Part shown: positions 1-8,971 of the stretch, piece by piece
Layout of the letters: each line of letters opens with the position of its first letter
Numbering within the stretch: the first letter of the stretch is position 1
Source of the DNA: Christiangramia portivictoriae DSM 23547
GTDB lineage: Bacteria; Bacteroidota; Bacteroidia; Flavobacteriales; Flavobacteriaceae
Length of the DNA: 64,000 nt
Direction: 5' to 3'
Assembly: GCF_000423045.1 (NCBI RefSeq)
Contig: NZ_AUHF01000001.1
Span: 372,001 to 436,000 of the forward strand
Made by a program: the position numbers and the translations under genes
The notes under the pieces: model-generated
Databases searched by the model: none
What the model saw: the letters and a program-made list of their open reading frames with translations, nothing else
Told to the model about the DNA's origin: nothing

Positions 1-254
1 TGACCAAAGCTGCAGATCTTATGATGGAACGTGGTGCATTGAGTGTGCGTGCGATTTGCACACATCCAGTGCTTTCCGGAGAAGCTTATAATCGCGTTGA
101 AAAATCTAAACTGGAGGAATTGATCGTCACAGATTCTATTCCTTTGAGACAGGAAAGCAAGAAAATCAAGGTGGTAAGTTGCGCAAATCTTTTTGCAGAT
201 GTCATGAAAAGTGTAAATGACAATAAATCCATCAGCGAAAAATTCATTATGTAA
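1..254 (+). CDS. prs: Ribose-phosphate pyrophosphokinase, C-terminal part (5' end outside window)
   Basis: Only the last ~83 codons are present; the reading frame is open from base 3 to the TAA at 252-254. The visible stretch (TKAADLMMERGA, then CTHPVLSGEAYNRV) matches the C-terminal end of PRPP synthetase, the enzyme that makes PRPP from ribose-5-phosphate and ATP for nucleotide, His and Trp synthesis. The catalytic loop and PRPP-binding region lie upstream of the window. A strong hairpin terminator follows at 277-303, so transcription ends here and rplY has its own promoter. The prs - rplY - pth order is recurrent in Flavobacteriia (recalled, not computed). Confidence 0.93.
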   Translation, partial: TKAADLMMERGALSVRAICTHPVLSGEAYNRVEKSKLEELIVTDSIPLRQESKKIKVVSCANLFADVMKSVNDNKSISEKFIM

Positions 255-276
255 TTCCTACTGACTATAAATTTTG

Positions 277-303
277 AACGCCGGTTTCTAGCCGGCGTTT
301 TTT
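277..303 (+). terminator. Rho-independent terminator of prs
   Basis: 8-bp perfect stem AACGCCGG (277-284) / CCGGCGTT (292-299), a 7-nt loop, and a T-run at 298-303. It lies between convergent prs and the Ppx/GppA gene. The minus side lacks a comparable T-run. Confidence 0.9.
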
Positions 304-313
304 ATGGCTATTC

Positions 314-1891
314 TTAAGCCGAAGAATTCTGAATGGTAATGATCTCGATCTCTTTTCCAGTAATGTCCTTCAGGAGATCTGCCTTCCTCAATCCTCCCCA
401 TACTTCAAGCTCAGGATCCCCGAGGGTGGTAATTTGTAATCTTATCTTCTCTGAAGCCTTGATGATCTCCAGTTCCTGAACGTTTTGATAATGACTGCGA
501 TCCAGGCCGTCGGCGAGTCGGAGTAAAGCAGCTAATTTCTCGATCCTCTTGCGTAGTTTTTTTGATAACTGCTTGTACAGATAATGTCTCTTTTTAGGAA
601 CAGTTCTTCGGTGATAACGGGCGGTATGTGCCATGATGTTGATCTCATCTTCAGTAAAACCACGCAGGTCTGCATGTCTAATAATATATAAGGCGTGTTT
701 GTGATGTTTTCGGTAAGAAATATAATAACCAATATCGTGCATGAGGGCGGCATATTCCAGTAGCTCACGATCTGTTTCCTTCAATTGGAGATCACCCTGG
801 AAAACATCGAATAACTGCAGACTCATGGAAGCCACGTGCCGGGAATGATCTTCCATCCAGTGACATTTCCGTAGTAATTCATGAACACTACGTTTTCGAG
901 GTTCGGGATAATTGGCTACGAGGTCAAGTTTAGGGCGTTCCTTTTTAATAAAATCCAGGATCATGCCGTCTCTTAGGGCAGCTTCTGAAATTTTAATTTC
1001 CTCCATATCAAATTCCCTGATTAGGTATTTCACCAGTACCATTCCCGGGTTGATGATTGCTATTCTTTTTTCGTCCAGTTCACTTATATCTTCCCGTTGC
1101 TCTGAATCCAGCTGAATAAAATCTTTATACAGTTTTTTAAATTCTGAAACATCAAAAACAAGTTCGTTCAGGCTCATACTGGCGGTATGAGAATTCCTGC
1201 TGGCGATCATGGCACCTATGTTTTCCATGGTGCCAGAACTTCCAATCATTGTTCTTACCTCCTGTTGCTTCAATATTTCTGAAAGTTCCGAAAGTTCCTG
1301 TTTGTAATGTTTCTTCAATGCTTTGATCTCGTCTTTGGTAATGGGATCGCTGGAAACAAATCGAGCTGCCATGCGCGCAACGCCCAGTTTCAGACTTTGA
1401 GAATAGATAAATCTTTCATTATTGCCCAGAATGAATTCCACGCTTCCCCCGCCAATATCCACTATAAGAACCATTTCTTCGGAAAGGGCAATGCTGTGCT
1501 GGACCGCCAGGCCAATAAGTTCAGCTTCTTTCGCACCTGAAATGGCGCGTACTTTTATCCCAGATTCGGCTTTCATGCGCTGGATAAAATCTCCGCCGTT
1601 GGTGGCTTCCCGTATCGCTGAAGTGGCAAATGCTACAATCTCTTCCACGTGCATGCTGTCGCAGAGAAATTTAATTCGTTTCATGGCATCGAGGCCGCGT
1701 TGCATGGCTTCTTCGCTCAATTTGTTTTCCATGCCTTTTTCAGCGAGGATGACCATTTCCTTGAGTTTATCTATGGTACGAAAGCTACCATCAGGATAAA
1801 TGTCTACCAGCACGGCATGAAAAGAGTTGGTTCCAAGATCGATCGCGGCGATTCGTTTGTTAGGATGTGACTCGGCTGTTTGATTTTCCAT
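314..1891 (-). CDS. Ppx/GppA-type phosphatase with C-terminal HD domain (exopolyphosphatase family)
   Basis: 525 aa from the chosen start. The N-terminal half is an actin-fold phosphatase: IAAIDLGTNSFHAVL near residue 14 is the first phosphate loop, and IVDIGGGSVEF is the second. The C-terminal half is an HD-type domain, with His385-Asp386 in ALMHDIGYY. This is the family layout of enzymes that hydrolyse polyphosphate or pppGpp; the substrate cannot be told from sequence. I start at the ATG at 1889-1891 (MENQTAESH...), because the 32 codons before it are hydrophobic, unlike the family, and come just before the ATP-binding fold. Convergent with prs. It may help control polyphosphate or stringent-response alarmones (inference). 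Confidence 0.88.
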   Translation of the reverse strand: MENQTAESHPNKRIAAIDLGTNSFHAVLVDIYPDGSFRTIDKLKEMVILAEKGMENKLSEEAMQRGLDAMKRIKFLCDSMHVEEIVAFATSAIREATNGGDFIQRMKAESGIKVRAISGAKEAELIGLAVQHSIALSEEMVLIVDIGGGSVEFILGNNERFIYSQSLKLGVARMAARFVSSDPITKDEIKALKKHYKQELSELSEILKQQEVRTMIGSSGTMENIGAMIASRNSHTASMSLNELVFDVSEFKKLYKDFIQLDSEQREDISELDEKRIAIINPGMVLVKYLIREFDMEEIKISEAALRDGMILDFIKKERPKLDLVANYPEPRKRSVHELLRKCHWMEDHSRHVASMSLQLFDVFQGDLQLKETDRELLEYAALMHDIGYYISYRKHHKHALYIIRHADLRGFTEDEINIMAHTARYHRRTVPKKRHYLYKQLSKKLRKRIEKLAALLRLADGLDRSHYQNVQELEIIKASEKIRLQITTLGDPELEVWGGLRKADLLKDITGKEIEIITIQNSSA

Positions 1892-2001
1892 AGACTTCAG
1901 AATTACTTGAGTTTTCAATTTATACAATTCAAAGCTGTTCTGCGATGTAAACCATCTGAAAATAAAACAGGGAAGTATACAGAACATTTTAGCAATCAGA
2001 G

Positions 2002-2032
2002 TTTTATAGATTCAGAAAAAGCTTTACTTTTG
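2002..2032 (+). promoter_or_regulatory. Promoter of rplY
   Basis: Bacteroidota-type -7 box TACTTTTG at 2025-2032 (consensus TAnnTTTG), with a weak -33 match TTTT at 2002-2005 spaced 19 nt. The leader to the ATG would be about 70 nt and holds a short GTCC/GGAC hairpin (2062-2065/2071-2074). Confidence 0.6.
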
Positions 2033-2108
2033 CAACCTCAAAATTTTGGCAAATGAAGGCAGTCCAAAGCGGACCCGACGACATTTGTTATAACTTTAAA
2101 TTACAACA

Positions 2109-2765
2109 ATGAAATCAATTACGATCAACGGATCTAAAAGAGAAAGCGTAGGCAAGAAGGCAACGAAGGCTCTACGTAATGCTGGACAGGTTCCTTGCGT
2201 ATTGTACGGCGTAGAAGGTGATCCACTACACTTTGCAGCAGAGGAAATCTCATTCAAAGACCTTGTGTACACTCCAGATGTACATACAGTTAAAATCAAA
2301 TTGAAAGACGGAAAATCTTTTGATGCAATTTTACAGGATATTCAATTTCACCCGGTGAATGACGCTATCCTTCATATCGATTTCTACCAGATCTTCGATG
2401 ATAAACCAATTACTATGGAAATTCCTGTTCACACTGAAGGTGTTGCAAGAGGGGTTAAGAACGGTGGTGTACTAAGATACAACCTTCGTCGTCTTAAAGT
2501 TAGAGGTTTACCAGGAGATCTTCCAGATTACATTGTTGCAAATGTATCTAAACTTAAGATCGGTCAGAAACTTTACGTAACTGGTGTTACTAGTGAGGAT
2601 TATGTGATCCAGCATCCAGATAACACAGTAATCTGTCAGGTAAGAACATCTCGTAACATTGTCGCTCTTGATGACGATGATGATGAGGATGATGTTGCTC
2701 CAGACGAAGTACCAGCTACAGAGACTGATGATGTGGCAGCAGTAAAAGAAGGAGAAGACAACTAG
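2109..2765 (+). CDS. rplY: 50S ribosomal protein L25 / general stress protein Ctc
   Basis: 218 aa. Residues 1-~95 are the L25 domain that binds 5S rRNA (start [20 protein letters not shown]). Residues ~100-185 are the Ctc/TL5 C-terminal beta domain, so this is the long two-domain form rather than the ~95-aa enterobacterial L25. The tail is strongly acidic (a run of Asp/Glu around 185-195), common in flavobacterial Ctc proteins. It is bounded by its own promoter upstream and a terminator at 2788-2816, so it is probably monocistronic. Confident on family. Confidence 0.95.
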   Translation: MKSITINGSKRESVGKKATKALRNAGQVPCVLYGVEGDPLHFAAEEISFKDLVYTPDVHTVKIKLKDGKSFDAILQDIQFHPVNDAILHIDFYQIFDDKPITMEIPVHTEGVARGVKNGGVLRYNLRRLKVRGLPGDLPDYIVANVSKLKIGQKLYVTGVTSEDYVIQHPDNTVICQVRTSRNIVALDDDDDEDDVAPDEVPATETDDVAAVKEGEDN

Positions 2766-2787
2766 TCTTAACTTTCAATCATATAGA

Positions 2788-2816
2788 AAAGCATTCCATT
2801 TTGGAATGCTTTTTTT
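2788..2816 (+). terminator. Terminator of rplY
   Basis: 10-bp stem AAAGCATTCC (2788-2797) / GGAATGCTTT (2803-2812), loop ATTTT, then continuous T. Confidence 0.9.
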
Positions 2817-2854
2817 ATTGGCAGAATTTTATCATTCGGTTTTTAGCAATACAA

Positions 2855-2884
2855 TTTCAAAGTAGCTGATAAATTTTATCTTTA
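2855..2884 (+). promoter_or_regulatory. Likely promoter of the pth-ribF-HTTM operon
   Basis: -7 box TATCTTTA (2877-2884, one mismatch to TAnnTTTG) with TTTC at 2855-2858, 18 nt upstream. It lies only 16 nt before the first possible pth ATG. Confidence 0.4.
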
Positions 2885-2899
2885 CGAAAACTAAATTGG

Positions 2900-3526
2900 A
2901 TGCTTTCATTCTTCGGAAGGATATTACGTAAGAAAGAGACCGGGAAGCAAATAGATCCCATGAAGAAATTTTTGATCGTAGGCCTTGGAAACATTGGTCT
3001 GAAATACGAAAATACCAGGCATAACATAGGGTTTAAGATCCTTGATGAACTTGCCAGCGAAAAAGAGGTGAGCTTTGAAACGCAGAAACTGGGCGATGTG
3101 GCCAGTTTTAAATATAAAGGTAGAACCTTTGTGCTGCTCAAACCCAGCACATACATGAATCTTAGCGGAAAAGCAGTGAATTACTGGATGCAGAAGGAAA
3201 AGATCAGCCTGGAGAATCTGCTTGTCGTGACAGATGATCTCAACCTTTCGTTTGGAACTTTACGACTTAAAACCAAAGGCAGTGATGGAGGCCATAATGG
3301 TCTTAAGGATATACAGGCACAGTTAAATACAACGAAGTACAATCGCTTTAGATTTGGAATCAGTGATGAATTTGCCAAGGGACAGCAGGTAGATTATGTA
3401 CTTGGTGAATGGGAAGAGGATGAACTTCAAAAGATGCCGGAACGTTTAAAAACTTCCGCAGAGTTAATACTAAGCTTTGGAACGGCAGGAGTTTCCAATA
3501 CCATGAATTCATTTAACGGAAAATAG
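2900..3526 (+). CDS. pth: Peptidyl-tRNA hydrolase
   Basis: 208 aa. Cleaves the ester bond of peptidyl-tRNAs released from stalled ribosomes. The Pth1 signature residues are visible: Asn in GLGN31, catalytic His41 in NTRHNIGF, Asn in STYMNLSG, Asp in VTDDLNL and Asn in GGHNGLKD. A 20-residue basic extension precedes the fold. The alternative ATG at 2960 (MKKFLIVGLG) starts right at the fold and would be the standard length of ~188 aa; neither start has a strong ribosome-binding site. The stop TAG is followed after two codons, in the same frame, by the TTG start of ribF. Confidence 0.93.
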   Translation: MLSFFGRILRKKETGKQIDPMKKFLIVGLGNIGLKYENTRHNIGFKILDELASEKEVSFETQKLGDVASFKYKGRTFVLLKPSTYMNLSGKAVNYWMQKEKISLENLLVVTDDLNLSFGTLRLKTKGSDGGHNGLKDIQAQLNTTKYNRFRFGISDEFAKGQQVDYVLGEWEEDELQKMPERLKTSAELILSFGTAGVSNTMNSFNGK

Positions 3527-3532
3527 CAGGAT

Positions 3533-4471
3533 TTGGAACAGCATAAAGGTGCAAACTCATTTCATAGTGAACGGCAAACCGTAGTGACCATAGGAACCTT
3601 CGATGGGGTTCATGCGGGACATCGCAAGATCATAGATCGCCTGGTGAACGCTGCGAGGGCCAATAACCTGGACTCGGTAGTGCTTACCTTTTTTCCTCAT
3701 CCAAGAATGGTATTGCAAAAAGAAAGTGATATTAAATTGATCAATACCATCGAGGAGCGCAGGCAATTATTAGATGAAACCGGGATTGATCATCTGGTTG
3801 TTCACCCGTTTACCCATCAGTTTTCGAGATTGACGGCTTTAGAATTTGTACGGGATATTCTCGTAAACAAACTGCGCGCTAAAAAGATCATTATAGGCTA
3901 CGATCATCGCTTTGGACGTAATCGAACTGCAGATATTAACGATCTCAGGCAATTTGGAAAAGAATTTGGTTTCGAAGTGGAAGAGATCTCCCAGCAGGAT
4001 GTGGAGCAGGTGGCAGTTAGTTCTACTAAAATACGAAAAGCTCTTCTGAACGGAAGAGTGGAACAGGCCAATATTTACCTTCAAAGCAAATTTACCCTGA
4101 AAGGAACCGTGGTTAGAGGAAGAGGAATTGGAAAAGATCTGGGCTATCCCACCGCAAATCTTGAGATTTCTGAAGACTACAAACTTATCCCTAAAAATGG
4201 TGTTTATGTGGTAAGATCTGTTCTGGATGGGGATGTTATATTCGGAATGATGAATATTGGGACCAATCCCACCGTGGGAGGTAAGGAGCAAACCATCGAA
4301 ACTTATTTCTTTGATCTTGATCGCGATCTCTACGGAAAAGAATTTGCCATAGAAATGCTGATAAGAATTCGCGATGAAAAGAAATTCAATTCAGTAGACG
4401 AATTAAAGGTCGCGATGAAGCAGGACCAGGCGTTTTCAAGTCAATTTATCAAGGATAATTATGCTGAATAG
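3533..4471 (+). CDS. ribF: Bifunctional riboflavin kinase / FMN adenylyltransferase
   Basis: 312 aa. Converts riboflavin to FMN and then to FAD. The N-terminal nucleotidyltransferase domain has TIGTFDGVHAGHRKI (residues ~20-34, the HxGH motif). The C-terminal riboflavin-kinase domain begins near residue 185 with GRGIGKDLGYPTANL, and NIGTNPTVGG follows. The start must be the TTG at 3533-3535: the frame is closed by the pth stop only two codons upstream, and the next Met (in FFPHPRMV, near residue 60) lies past the HxGH motif. Co-transcribed with pth; overlaps the next gene by 11 nt. Confidence 0.95.
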   Translation: MEQHKGANSFHSERQTVVTIGTFDGVHAGHRKIIDRLVNAARANNLDSVVLTFFPHPRMVLQKESDIKLINTIEERRQLLDETGIDHLVVHPFTHQFSRLTALEFVRDILVNKLRAKKIIIGYDHRFGRNRTADINDLRQFGKEFGFEVEEISQQDVEQVAVSSTKIRKALLNGRVEQANIYLQSKFTLKGTVVRGRGIGKDLGYPTANLEISEDYKLIPKNGVYVVRSVLDGDVIFGMMNIGTNPTVGGKEQTIETYFFDLDRDLYGKEFAIEMLIRIRDEKKFNSVDELKVAMKQDQAFSSQFIKDNYAE

Positions 4472-5780
4472 GTGGTTGTTCAAAGAGGTCGATAATTCAG
4501 CACTCGTTGTTTTTCGTGCTTTATTTGGATTATTGATCACTATTGAGGCTTTTGGAGCCATTTTTACAGGCTGGGTTCGTCGTACCATGATAGAGCCCGA
4601 GTTTACGTTCAATTTTATAGGATTTGAATTTTTACAGCCGCTACCTGGCAACGGAATGATCTGGTATTACGCGATCATGGGTGTTTTCGGCATTTTCGTC
4701 ATGCTGGGATTCAAATATCGCATGTCCATGGTACTGTACGGGATCATGTGGGCAGGGGTCTATTTAATGCAGAAATCCTCGTACAATAATCACTACTACC
4801 TGCTAATGCTTCTTTGTTTTATCATGAGCCTGTTACCGGCACATCGCTGGTTTTCAATAGATGCATGGAGAAAACCGGAAATTAGCAGGATTTCCATGCC
4901 CAGATGGGTCTGGGTGGTCATTGTACTTCAGTTATGGATCGTGTATACCTACGCTTCCATAGCGAAATTATATCCAGACTGGCTGGATGGTAGTTTCCCG
5001 GCAATGCTTATGGCTTCCAAAAAAGATTACTGGCTGGTTGGGGAATTTCTTCAGCAATCCTGGATTCGCTATGCGATCACTTATTTCGGGCTGCTGTTCG
5101 ATCTTTTGATAATCCCATTACTTCTCTGGAAGAGAACAAGATTGACCGCATTTATAGCCGCTATTTTCTTCCATCTTTTCAACAGCTTTATTTTTCATAT
5201 TGGTATTTTCCCCTATATGTCGCTGGCCTTCTGTATCTTCTTTTTTCCTTCGGAAGCTATCAATAAGGTATTTTTGCGTGGAAAGAAGAAATTTTATACA
5301 GGTGATGAAATCCATGTGCCATCCTGGAATAAGATCTTTATTGGTGCTTTGGCAGTCTGGTTCGCCATACAGGTCGCCCTGCCGTTGCGACACTGGTTTT
5401 TCCAGGACGATGTACTCTGGACCGAAGAAGGTCACCGCCTGAGCTGGCGAATGATGCTTCGGGGTAAAGGAGGCAGAATCACTTTTAAAGTCGTGGAAAA
5501 AGGAACCAGCGACACTATTATCGTTCAGAAAGAAGATTATTTATCACCAAAACAACTAAGAGCCATACCAAGCAAACCAGACATGATCTGGCAATTTGCT
5601 CAAAGGCTTGAGCAGGAATATGCTGATAAAGGCATGGAAGTGGAAGTTTACACTGAAGGAAAAATAAGGGTAAACCGTGGGCCTTACAAAACACTGATTG
5701 ATCCAAAAGTAGATCTGGCGGCTGAAGAATGGCAGCATTTTCGTCATCACGACTGGATTTTACCTTCCAGTGAAGACTAA
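4461..5780 (+). CDS. HTTM-domain integral membrane protein (vitamin K-dependent gamma-carboxylase-like)
   Basis: 439 aa. Six to eight hydrophobic segments fill residues ~15-290, followed by a ~150-residue polar C-terminal region. The layout and motifs (start NRWLFKEVDNSALVVFRALFG, HYYLLMLL near 110, IYTYASIAKLYPDWLDG-type stretch near 160) fit the HTTM family, related to the membrane part of vitamin K-dependent gamma-glutamyl carboxylase. Bacterial members have no settled function, and carboxylation of bacterial proteins is not established. The start overlaps the ribF end by 11 nt, so the two are translationally coupled. In Flavobacteriia it commonly sits between ribF and serS (recalled). Confidence 0.8.
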   Translation: MLNRWLFKEVDNSALVVFRALFGLLITIEAFGAIFTGWVRRTMIEPEFTFNFIGFEFLQPLPGNGMIWYYAIMGVFGIFVMLGFKYRMSMVLYGIMWAGVYLMQKSSYNNHYYLLMLLCFIMSLLPAHRWFSIDAWRKPEISRISMPRWVWVVIVLQLWIVYTYASIAKLYPDWLDGSFPAMLMASKKDYWLVGEFLQQSWIRYAITYFGLLFDLLIIPLLLWKRTRLTAFIAAIFFHLFNSFIFHIGIFPYMSLAFCIFFFPSEAINKVFLRGKKKFYTGDEIHVPSWNKIFIGALAVWFAIQVALPLRHWFFQDDVLWTEEGHRLSWRMMLRGKGGRITFKVVEKGTSDTIIVQKEDYLSPKQLRAIPSKPDMIWQFAQRLEQEYADKGMEVEVYTEGKIRVNRGPYKTLIDPKVDLAAEEWQHFRHHDWILPSSED

Positions 5781-5790
5781 TTTTCTAACC

Positions 5791-5807
5791 TACTTTTGCT
5801 ACATTTG
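5791..5807 (+). promoter_or_regulatory. Promoter(s) of serS: two overlapping -7 boxes
   Basis: TACTTTTG at 5791-5798 and TACATTTG at 5800-5807 both match TAnnTTTG, nine bases apart. No clean -33 TTTG is seen at 19 nt from either. The leader would be ~35-45 nt. Confidence 0.55.
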
Positions 5808-5850
5808 CAGCTTATAAAAATTTCAAATTCATTTAAAATTTTCCGGCCTT

Positions 5851-7122
5851 ATGTTACAGGTTTCCAAAATAGCAGAACATAAAGACGAATATATTCAGGC
5901 TCTCAAAAAGCGAAATTTTGAGGCTGAGCAGGTATTCGATAAGATCCTTGATCTCGACGAAACCAGAAGGTCCACCCAGGCGCAACTGGATGATACCCTG
6001 GCGACCTCCAACAAGCTTTCAAAGGAAATTGGGCTTATGTTCAAAAATGGAGAGCAGCAGAAGGCCAACGTCCTGAAGCAAAAGACCGGAAAATTAAAGG
6101 AAGACTCCAGGGAGCTTTCTGAAAAACTAAATAGCACGATCGCGCAACTACAGGAGTTGTTATACACGATCCCGAACATTCCTCATCCTTCTGTTCCAGC
6201 TGGTGCAACCGAGGAGGATAATGAAGAAGTATTTAAGGAAGGTGATATTCCGGTACTGGCTGAAGGCTCTCAGCCTCACTGGGAACTTGCAAAAAAATAT
6301 GATATCATAGATTTCGAGCTGGGAAATAAGATTACTGGTGCAGGATTTCCGGTTTATAAAGGTAAAGGAGCACGATTACAGCGTGCGCTTATCACCTGGT
6401 TCCTGGATAAAGCAACTGAGGCAGGTTATACTGAATATCAATTGCCTCTTATGGTCAATGAGGCTTCAGGTTATGGAACAGGACAGTTGCCAGATAAAGA
6501 AGGGCAGATGTATCATGTATCCGAAGATGATCTTTACCTGATCCCAACGGCTGAGGTTCCTATGACGAACATGTTTCGTGATAATTTGATGACCGAAAAG
6601 GATTTTCCAATCAAATGTACCGGTTATACGCCATGTTTCAGAAGAGAAGCCGGGTCTTATGGAGCACATGTTCGAGGGTTAAATCGTTTGCATCAATTTG
6701 ATAAAGTGGAGATCGTACGAGTGGAAACTCAGGAAAACTCTTATACAGCTTTGGATGGGATGGTAGATCATATCAAAAACCTGCTCAAAGAACTAAAACT
6801 TCCATACCGAATTTTGCGTCTTTGTGGTGGCGATCTTGGATTCACGGCAGCGCTTACTTACGATTTTGAAGTCTTCTCTACAGCACAGGATAGATGGCTG
6901 GAAATAAGTTCGGTTTCGAATTTTGAAACTTTCCAGGCCAACCGACTCAAATTACGTTACAAGAATAAAGAGAATCAAAAGGAACTGGCCCATACTTTAA
7001 ATGGTAGTGCCCTTGCTTTGCCTAGAGTACTTGCGGGAATCCTTGAAAATTACCAGACTGAAAACGGAATTAAAGTTCCTGAAGTCCTGGTTCCCTACTG
7101 TGGTTTCGATTTGATCGATTAA
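5851..7122 (+). CDS. serS: Seryl-tRNA synthetase
   Basis: 423 aa, the usual length. Charges tRNA-Ser (and tRNA-Sec where present). Residues 1-~110 are the long antiparallel coiled-coil arm that grips the tRNA variable loop. The class II core follows: motif 2 is PCFRREAGSYGAHVRGLNR and motif 3 is in LNGSALALPRVLAGILEN near the C-terminus. It has its own promoter pair in the 70-nt gap after the HTTM gene. The TPR gene follows 46 nt downstream. Confidence 0.97.
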   Translation: MLQVSKIAEHKDEYIQALKKRNFEAEQVFDKILDLDETRRSTQAQLDDTLATSNKLSKEIGLMFKNGEQQKANVLKQKTGKLKEDSRELSEKLNSTIAQLQELLYTIPNIPHPSVPAGATEEDNEEVFKEGDIPVLAEGSQPHWELAKKYDIIDFELGNKITGAGFPVYKGKGARLQRALITWFLDKATEAGYTEYQLPLMVNEASGYGTGQLPDKEGQMYHVSEDDLYLIPTAEVPMTNMFRDNLMTEKDFPIKCTGYTPCFRREAGSYGAHVRGLNRLHQFDKVEIVRVETQENSYTALDGMVDHIKNLLKELKLPYRILRLCGGDLGFTAALTYDFEVFSTAQDRWLEISSVSNFETFQANRLKLRYKNKENQKELAHTLNGSALALPRVLAGILENYQTENGIKVPEVLVPYCGFDLID

Positions 7123-7168
7123 GCTGAGGCTCACCATACTGGAACAGCACAAATGTTTATATTTACAT

Positions 7169-8953
7169 ATGCGCTGTTTTTTATTTATCATGTTTTTCCT
7201 GCTTACCGACTCTGTAACGGTTGCACAATCTGAGCAACTGGCCAGGAATTTCTTCGATCAGGGAGAATACAAAAAAGCAGTTGAAATTTACAAGGAGATT
7301 TACGAGGATAATCCTTCCAATCCCGTCATTTTTAACGGTCTCGTAAGTTCCTATCAGCAACTGGAAAATTTCAAAGCTGCGGAAGATCTTTTGCGGGAGC
7401 GTATGAATGCTTCAGCGAATAACCCGGCGATCCTTATTGATATTGGACATAATTATGAATTACAGCAAAACCTGGAACGTGCAGAACAATTTTACCAGGA
7501 GGCGCTGCAGGCCGGGGAATCGCGTCCCAATTACGCCTATTCCATCGCACGTAGTTTTGAGAAGTACAGCCTGCTGGACTACGCGGTAAAAGCTTATGAA
7601 CGCGCCATGGAGATCAATCCCGCGCAGAACTTTAATCTGCAACTTGCCAGGATTTACGGAGAACAGGGAGACACTGAGAAAATGTTTGCCAATTACCTCG
7701 ATCTCATAGAAGATGATTCTAAATTTTATAGTCTGGCCAACCGGGAATTCAGCAGATATATTACGGAAGATCCTTCTGCGGAAGCCAATAATAATTTTAG
7801 AAAATTACTACTAAAGAGATCCCAAGAAGATCCAGGCTTATTATATAATCAAATGCTCAGCTGGTTATTCGTTCAGCAGAAGCAATACGACAAGGCTTTT
7901 ATACAGGAACGCGCAATGTATAAAAGAGGAGAAAAGAACTTACAGGGAATCCTAAATCTTGCACTGCTGGCAAGGGATGCTAAGAAATTTGAGGAAGCGC
8001 AGGAAATCCTGGGCTACGCGATCACAGAATCGCCTTCTCCGTCTTTCAATTTACAGGCCCGTCATTTATTGTTGAAATTAAAAACCGAAACGCTAACTTC
8101 AGCAGGTTTGGATGAACTGGAATCGGAATTTGAACAATTGCTTGAAGAATATGGAGTTACTAACGAAACGCTGGAACTTCAGATCGATCTGGCAAACTTT
8201 AGAGCCTTCCGTAGAGATAAAAAAGAGGAGGCGATTAGTATGCTGGACAATGCACAGGAGTTGCAGTTATCGAATTTTGAAAAAGCCAAGGTAAAAATGG
8301 CACTGGCAGACATCCTGGTACTTCAGGAAAAATTTGATCAGGCCCTAATCTATTACTCACAAATACAAAACCTGGTGAAAAATGATGTCATGGCGCAGGA
8401 TGCCAGGTTCAAGGTGGCTAAAACCAGTTATTATAAGGGTGATTTTGAATGGGCGAAAACTCAGCTTGATATTCTTAAAAAATCCACTTCTCAATTAATC
8501 GCCAATGATGCCATGGAACTAAGTCTGCTCATTAGTGATAATAGCCAGGAAGATAGTACGCAAACTGCACTTAAAAAGTATGCAAAGGCAGATCTGCTGG
8601 CTTTTCAAAAGCGAAACCCGGAGGCGATCTCCATGCTCCACAACATCCTGGAAACGCATAAAGGTGAAAGTATTGAGGATGAGGCATTGTATTCACAGGC
8701 AAAGCTTTTTGAACAGGAATCGATCTATGACGAGGCAGAACATAATTATTTGCAGATCATACAATCCTATGGTGATGATATCCTGGCAGATAATGCGCAT
8801 TATTTCTTGGCCGAGCTCTATGTAAACAAGCTTGAACATCCAGAGAAAGCAAAGCCGCTTTACGAGCAAATTATCTTTAACTTTGCCAACAGTATCTACT
8901 TTACAGATGCCCGAAAAAAGTACCGGCAGCTTCGTGGAGATGTACTGGAATAA
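7169..8953 (+). CDS. Exported tetratricopeptide-repeat protein
   Basis: 594 aa. Residues 1-~20 form a signal peptide ending near TVAQS. The rest is almost entirely alpha-helical TPR-like repeats, for example FDQGEYKKAVEIYKEIYED (~30-48) and YSQAKLFEQESIYDEAEHNY near the C-terminus. No catalytic motif was recognised. Such periplasmic solenoids scaffold protein complexes; the partner here is unknown. The DUF4286 gene starts 18 nt downstream and rsmA follows, so it probably shares their transcript. A weak -7-like TATATTTA at 7158-7165 lies just before the ATG. Confidence 0.8.
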   Translation: MRCFLFIMFFLLTDSVTVAQSEQLARNFFDQGEYKKAVEIYKEIYEDNPSNPVIFNGLVSSYQQLENFKAAEDLLRERMNASANNPAILIDIGHNYELQQNLERAEQFYQEALQAGESRPNYAYSIARSFEKYSLLDYAVKAYERAMEINPAQNFNLQLARIYGEQGDTEKMFANYLDLIEDDSKFYSLANREFSRYITEDPSAEANNNFRKLLLKRSQEDPGLLYNQMLSWLFVQQKQYDKAFIQERAMYKRGEKNLQGILNLALLARDAKKFEEAQEILGYAITESPSPSFNLQARHLLLKLKTETLTSAGLDELESEFEQLLEEYGVTNETLELQIDLANFRAFRRDKKEEAISMLDNAQELQLSNFEKAKVKMALADILVLQEKFDQALIYYSQIQNLVKNDVMAQDARFKVAKTSYYKGDFEWAKTQLDILKKSTSQLIANDAMELSLLISDNSQEDSTQTALKKYAKADLLAFQKRNPEAISMLHNILETHKGESIEDEALYSQAKLFEQESIYDEAEHNYLQIIQSYGDDILADNAHYFLAELYVNKLEHPEKAKPLYEQIIFNFANSIYFTDARKKYRQLRGDVLE

Positions 8954-8971
8954 ATCAATTAAAATTTTCCC

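Noticed and set aside
2062-2074. Small hairpin GTCC/GGAC in the rplY leader as a ribosomal-protein autoregulation site
   Set aside because: A 4-bp stem is too weak to support a claim without conservation data.
3527-3532. FMN riboswitch for ribF
   Set aside because: The gap from pth to ribF is six bases, too short for any riboswitch.
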